From positions 1-48,342 of the forward strand of contig JAGMDK010000260.1 of assembly GCA_023128695.1 (NCBI GenBank): 48,342 nucleotides of DNA, read 5' to 3'. Below, piece after piece: positions 46,501-48,342 of the stretch. Source of the stretch: Phycisphaerae bacterium. Its GTDB lineage: Bacteria; Planctomycetota; Phycisphaerae; UBA1845; Fen-1342. A program made the translations under genes and the position numbers. A model generated the notes under the pieces. That model searched no databases. It saw only the letters and a program-made list of their open reading frames with translations, and was not told the DNA's origin. Within the stretch, counting starts at the first letter, position 1, and each line of letters begins with the position of its first letter.

Positions 46501-48342
46501 GCCACCTTCCTCCGTTTCGCGGCTTTCTCGTCGGTCCGCGCGCCGATGATCCGGTTGGCGATGAGCGGTTCGAGGAGGACGAATATGAGCACGGTCCAGA
46601 GCAGGGTGTCCCAGATGCCGCGCCCGGCCGGGCCGCCGCCGAGCAGCGTGGCGACCGTTTGATCGTCGCCGCCGGCCCGTCCGCCGGCTTCCACGATTTC
46701 CAGCCGCCAATTGCCGGCGAGCTGGGCGGCGAGGTCGAGGTCGAGCAATTGCGGGACGGATTCGCCGCGGGGGGTATTGACGGCCCGGACCGTTTTGTGT
46801 GGCACCGGCATCCTGCCGGTGTGTGGCACCGGCATCTTGCCGGTGTGTGGCACCGGCTTCCAGCCGGTGGGCCGGCCGGTACGGGGCCCGGCCGCTACAT
46901 CTTCGTGTGGCACCGGCTTCCAGCCGGTGGGACGGCCGGCACGGGGGCCGGCCGCTACGTTGTTGCTGCCGGACGGAAATTCCAGTCGGTAGAAACCGGG
47001 ACGATCAACTACCTCCGCCGGCAAGACGGCCAAGGGCTCCGCACCGGCTACGCGTACGGCCGCCCTTAGTCGGGCACCGTCAGGCCGCACAACGTAGACC
47101 GGCTGGTCGAGATCCCATCCGCCGCGGAGCAGCACAATTTCCTCGCCGACCGCCTGGGCAGCTCCGCCGGTGCCCCCGCCGGCCAGGTAGCTGACCAGGC
47201 GGCTGACGAGTGGCAGGAATAGGCGGCGCAGCGGCAGGTTGGTCCAGCGCGGCTCGGGCGATGTAGTGAAGAGGATCACTTTGCCGCGCCCGTAGCCGCG
47301 CTCGACGATCAGCGGCAGTTGCTGTTCGAGCAGCGCCACGATCCAGGCTTCGCGCGGCACGACGGCGTACGCACGGTACACGTCGACGCCGGCCAGCGCG
47401 CCGCGCAGCGTACCCTTGAAGCGTTGCAGCATGGGATGATCGAGATCCGCTTGCACTAATCTGAGCGGATGTTCGGCGCCCTCGGTATCCAGCAGATCGC
47501 GCAGCTCGGCCGGCAGCAACCCGCCCAGCGGACGGTGCGGTCCGCCGAGGAGCGTGTTATAGAAATCGAGCCTCGCATGCGGCCCCAGAAACACTGCCAG
47601 CCCGCCGCCGGTCTGAACGAACTGCTCCAGGCGTTCGACTTGCGGCAGCGGCAGCTCCCTGACGGCGCTGAGGATCACCACGCGCTGACTGTCGAGCACG
47701 ACGCCCGGGAGATCGGCCGGCGCCACCACGTCGATCCGGACGCTGTCACCTTCGCTGCCGAGTGCCTGTAGAGCCGTGCGCAAGTAGAGTGCCGCGGAAT
47801 GTCGGTCAGTTGACGGACTCGGAGCTCCGACGCTGCTGGTTATTTGCCCGTCGACCACTAGAACGGAAAGTTGCGGGCTGACGGTGACAGTCGCGAACAG
47901 CGTGTTATCAGCCGGCAGGGCGTCACGAACGTCAACGCTCAGACTCAGACGATGCTCGCCCGGCTCCGTGAAGATCAGCGGGATGCGCTCCATGTGCGGG
48001 CTGGAGCCGGGCAGTTCGAGCGGTCGGCGAACATGTTCCTCGCCGTCCACGCGCAAGACCATTTCCACCGGCGTGTTTTCCGCGCGGTAGTTGAGCAGCC
48101 GTACTCGCAGCAGGTTCGGCTGACCCGCCACCGCGGTGCCCTGACTGAGCACCATCCGGTCGGCCACCACGTTGTCCTCAGTCGGCGGATTGAGGCGAAT
48201 CATCGCCGCCCCGACCACGTGCGGCGGCGCCGGCCAGTCGCCGGCCCGCCAGTCGGTTTCCTGCAAATCGGAGAGAATGAGCAGTTGTCGGTGTCGCGGG
48301 CCGGGCTCGTCGAACAGTTCGGCGGCGCGGGCCAGGGCCGCG
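46497..48342 (-). CDS. BatA/VWA-type membrane protein, 5' end beyond the window
   Basis: At least 614 residues; the frame remains open to the window edge, so the start is missing. The first visible residues AALARAAELFDEP and QLLILSDLQETDW are the later part of a VWA domain. Beta-sandwich regions follow (about 60-150), then an amidotransferase-like stretch (VVILSAVRELPLPQVERLEQ, GGGLAVFLGPHA) and a final membrane helix (LLWTVLIFVLLEPLIANRII). A block of repeat-encoded residues (TGWKPVPHTGKMPVPHTG) lies about 60 residues before the next domain. It resembles its downstream neighbour in layout and probably pairs with it. Confidence 0.82.
   Translation of the reverse strand, partial: AALARAAELFDEPGPRHRQLLILSDLQETDWRAGDWPAPPHVVGAAMIRLNPPTEDNVVADRMVLSQGTAVAGQPNLLRVRLLNYRAENTPVEMVLRVDGEEHVRRPLELPGSSPHMERIPLIFTEPGEHRLSLSVDVRDALPADNTLFATVTVSPQLSVLVVDGQITSSVGAPSPSTDRHSAALYLRTALQALGSEGDSVRIDVVAPADLPGVVLDSQRVVILSAVRELPLPQVERLEQFVQTGGGLAVFLGPHARLDFYNTLLGGPHRPLGGLLPAELRDLLDTEGAEHPLRLVQADLDHPMLQRFKGTLRGALAGVDVYRAYAVVPREAWIVALLEQQLPLIVERGYGRGKVILFTTSPEPRWTNLPLRRLFLPLVSRLVSYLAGGGTGGAAQAVGEEIVLLRGGWDLDQPVYVVRPDGARLRAAVRVAGAEPLAVLPAEVVDRPGFYRLEFPSGSNNVAAGPRAGRPTGWKPVPHEDVAAGPRTGRPTGWKPVPHTGKMPVPHTGRMPVPHKTVRAVNTPRGESVPQLLDLDLAAQLAGNWRLEIVEAGGRAGGDDQTVATLLGGGPAGRGIWDTLLWTVLIFVLLEPLIANRIIGARTDEKAAKRRKVA
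46797..46965. repeat. Repeat families C and E inside the BatA/VWA gene
   Basis: Four C-type units in tandem (TGGCACCGGCATCCTGCCGG, CATCTTGCCGG, then two TTCCAGCCGG forms) alternating with two E units. They are read in frame by the host gene as about 55 residues of Gly/Trp/Lys/Pro/His-rich linker. Confidence 0.9.

Noticed and set aside
46797-46860. Sigma-54 promoters within repeat C (TGGCAC followed by TTGC)
   Set aside because: The spacing between TGGCAC and TTGC is seven bases, not five, and the units occur many times inside genes.

Overview
This GC-rich 48-kb window most likely comes from an uncultured planctomycete with an anaerobic or redox-flexible lifestyle. The evidence is a DUF6677-type membrane protein, a VWA/BatA/DUF4175-type surface gene cluster, a tandem GTPase pair, and several families of short hairpin-like repeats of the kind that spread through planctomycete genomes. 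There are no rRNA, tRNA or CRISPR features that I can support.

Layout. (1) 1-3.5 kb: repeats, two small membrane proteins, an unknown protein, and a TerB/BRCT exonuclease placed directly behind the severed head of a DNA methyltransferase. (2) 3.8-7.4 kb: two translationally overlapping dynamin-like GTPases. (3) 7.6-23.8 kb, all on the minus strand: a very long, tightly packed gene train flanked by two sigma-54 activators with Cys-bearing PAS domains. It encodes NifX/ORP-type proteins, an Mrp-ORP fusion, two MinD-type ATPases with inserted ferredoxins, ferredoxins, Gly/Arg-rich DUF5320-type proteins, a DUF89 protein, a radical SAM enzyme, a methyltransferase, an FAD disulfide reductase, a thioesterase, a receiver protein and a CoA-transferase. 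No nitrogenase genes are present. (4) 24.1-27.1 kb: a YqiJ/flotillin (YqiK) pair with an unusual Asp/His repeat. (5) 27.2-28.5 kb: a lipoprotein and the scars of a lost two-component system. (6) 28.5-35.0 kb: a maltodextrin locus with a binding-protein/permease fusion, a GH13 amylase and MalQ. (7) 35.2-36.5 kb: a pterin synthase homologue and a short SerA-like dehydrogenase. (8) 36.7 kb to the window end: a translationally coupled cluster of secreted or membrane proteins (TPR, PA14/PKD-like, DUF4175-like, VWA) with repeats inserted inside the reading frames.

The most interesting region is (3). It resembles an enlarged form of the orange-protein (ORP) system known from Desulfovibrio, where MinD/Mrp-type ATPases and a Mo-Cu-S protein are encoded in sigma-54-controlled operons beside a cognate activator. 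Here a -24/-12 promoter candidate (22366-22381) lies in front of the first gene. Two copies of the palindrome TTGCA-N3-TGCAA lie between it and the adjacent activator gene, which gives a complete regulatory circuit readable from the sequence. Three adjacent genes share an N-terminal MPxGDGTGP motif, one of them fused to a ferredoxin. The Mrp-ORP gene carries a strong internal ribosome binding site that could make a free ORP domain. Together these suggest assembly of a special metal-sulfur cofactor, powered by ATPases and fed by ferredoxins.

A second theme is genome plasticity. Repeats supply the 3' ends of at least two genes (a sigma-54 activator and malQ), extend the N-termini of two exported proteins in frame, and sit inside three long coding regions without breaking them. 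Several gene stumps (methyltransferase, thioesterase, histidine kinase, response regulator) and an in-frame amber codon in a CoA-transferase/GNAT fusion also mark the window.
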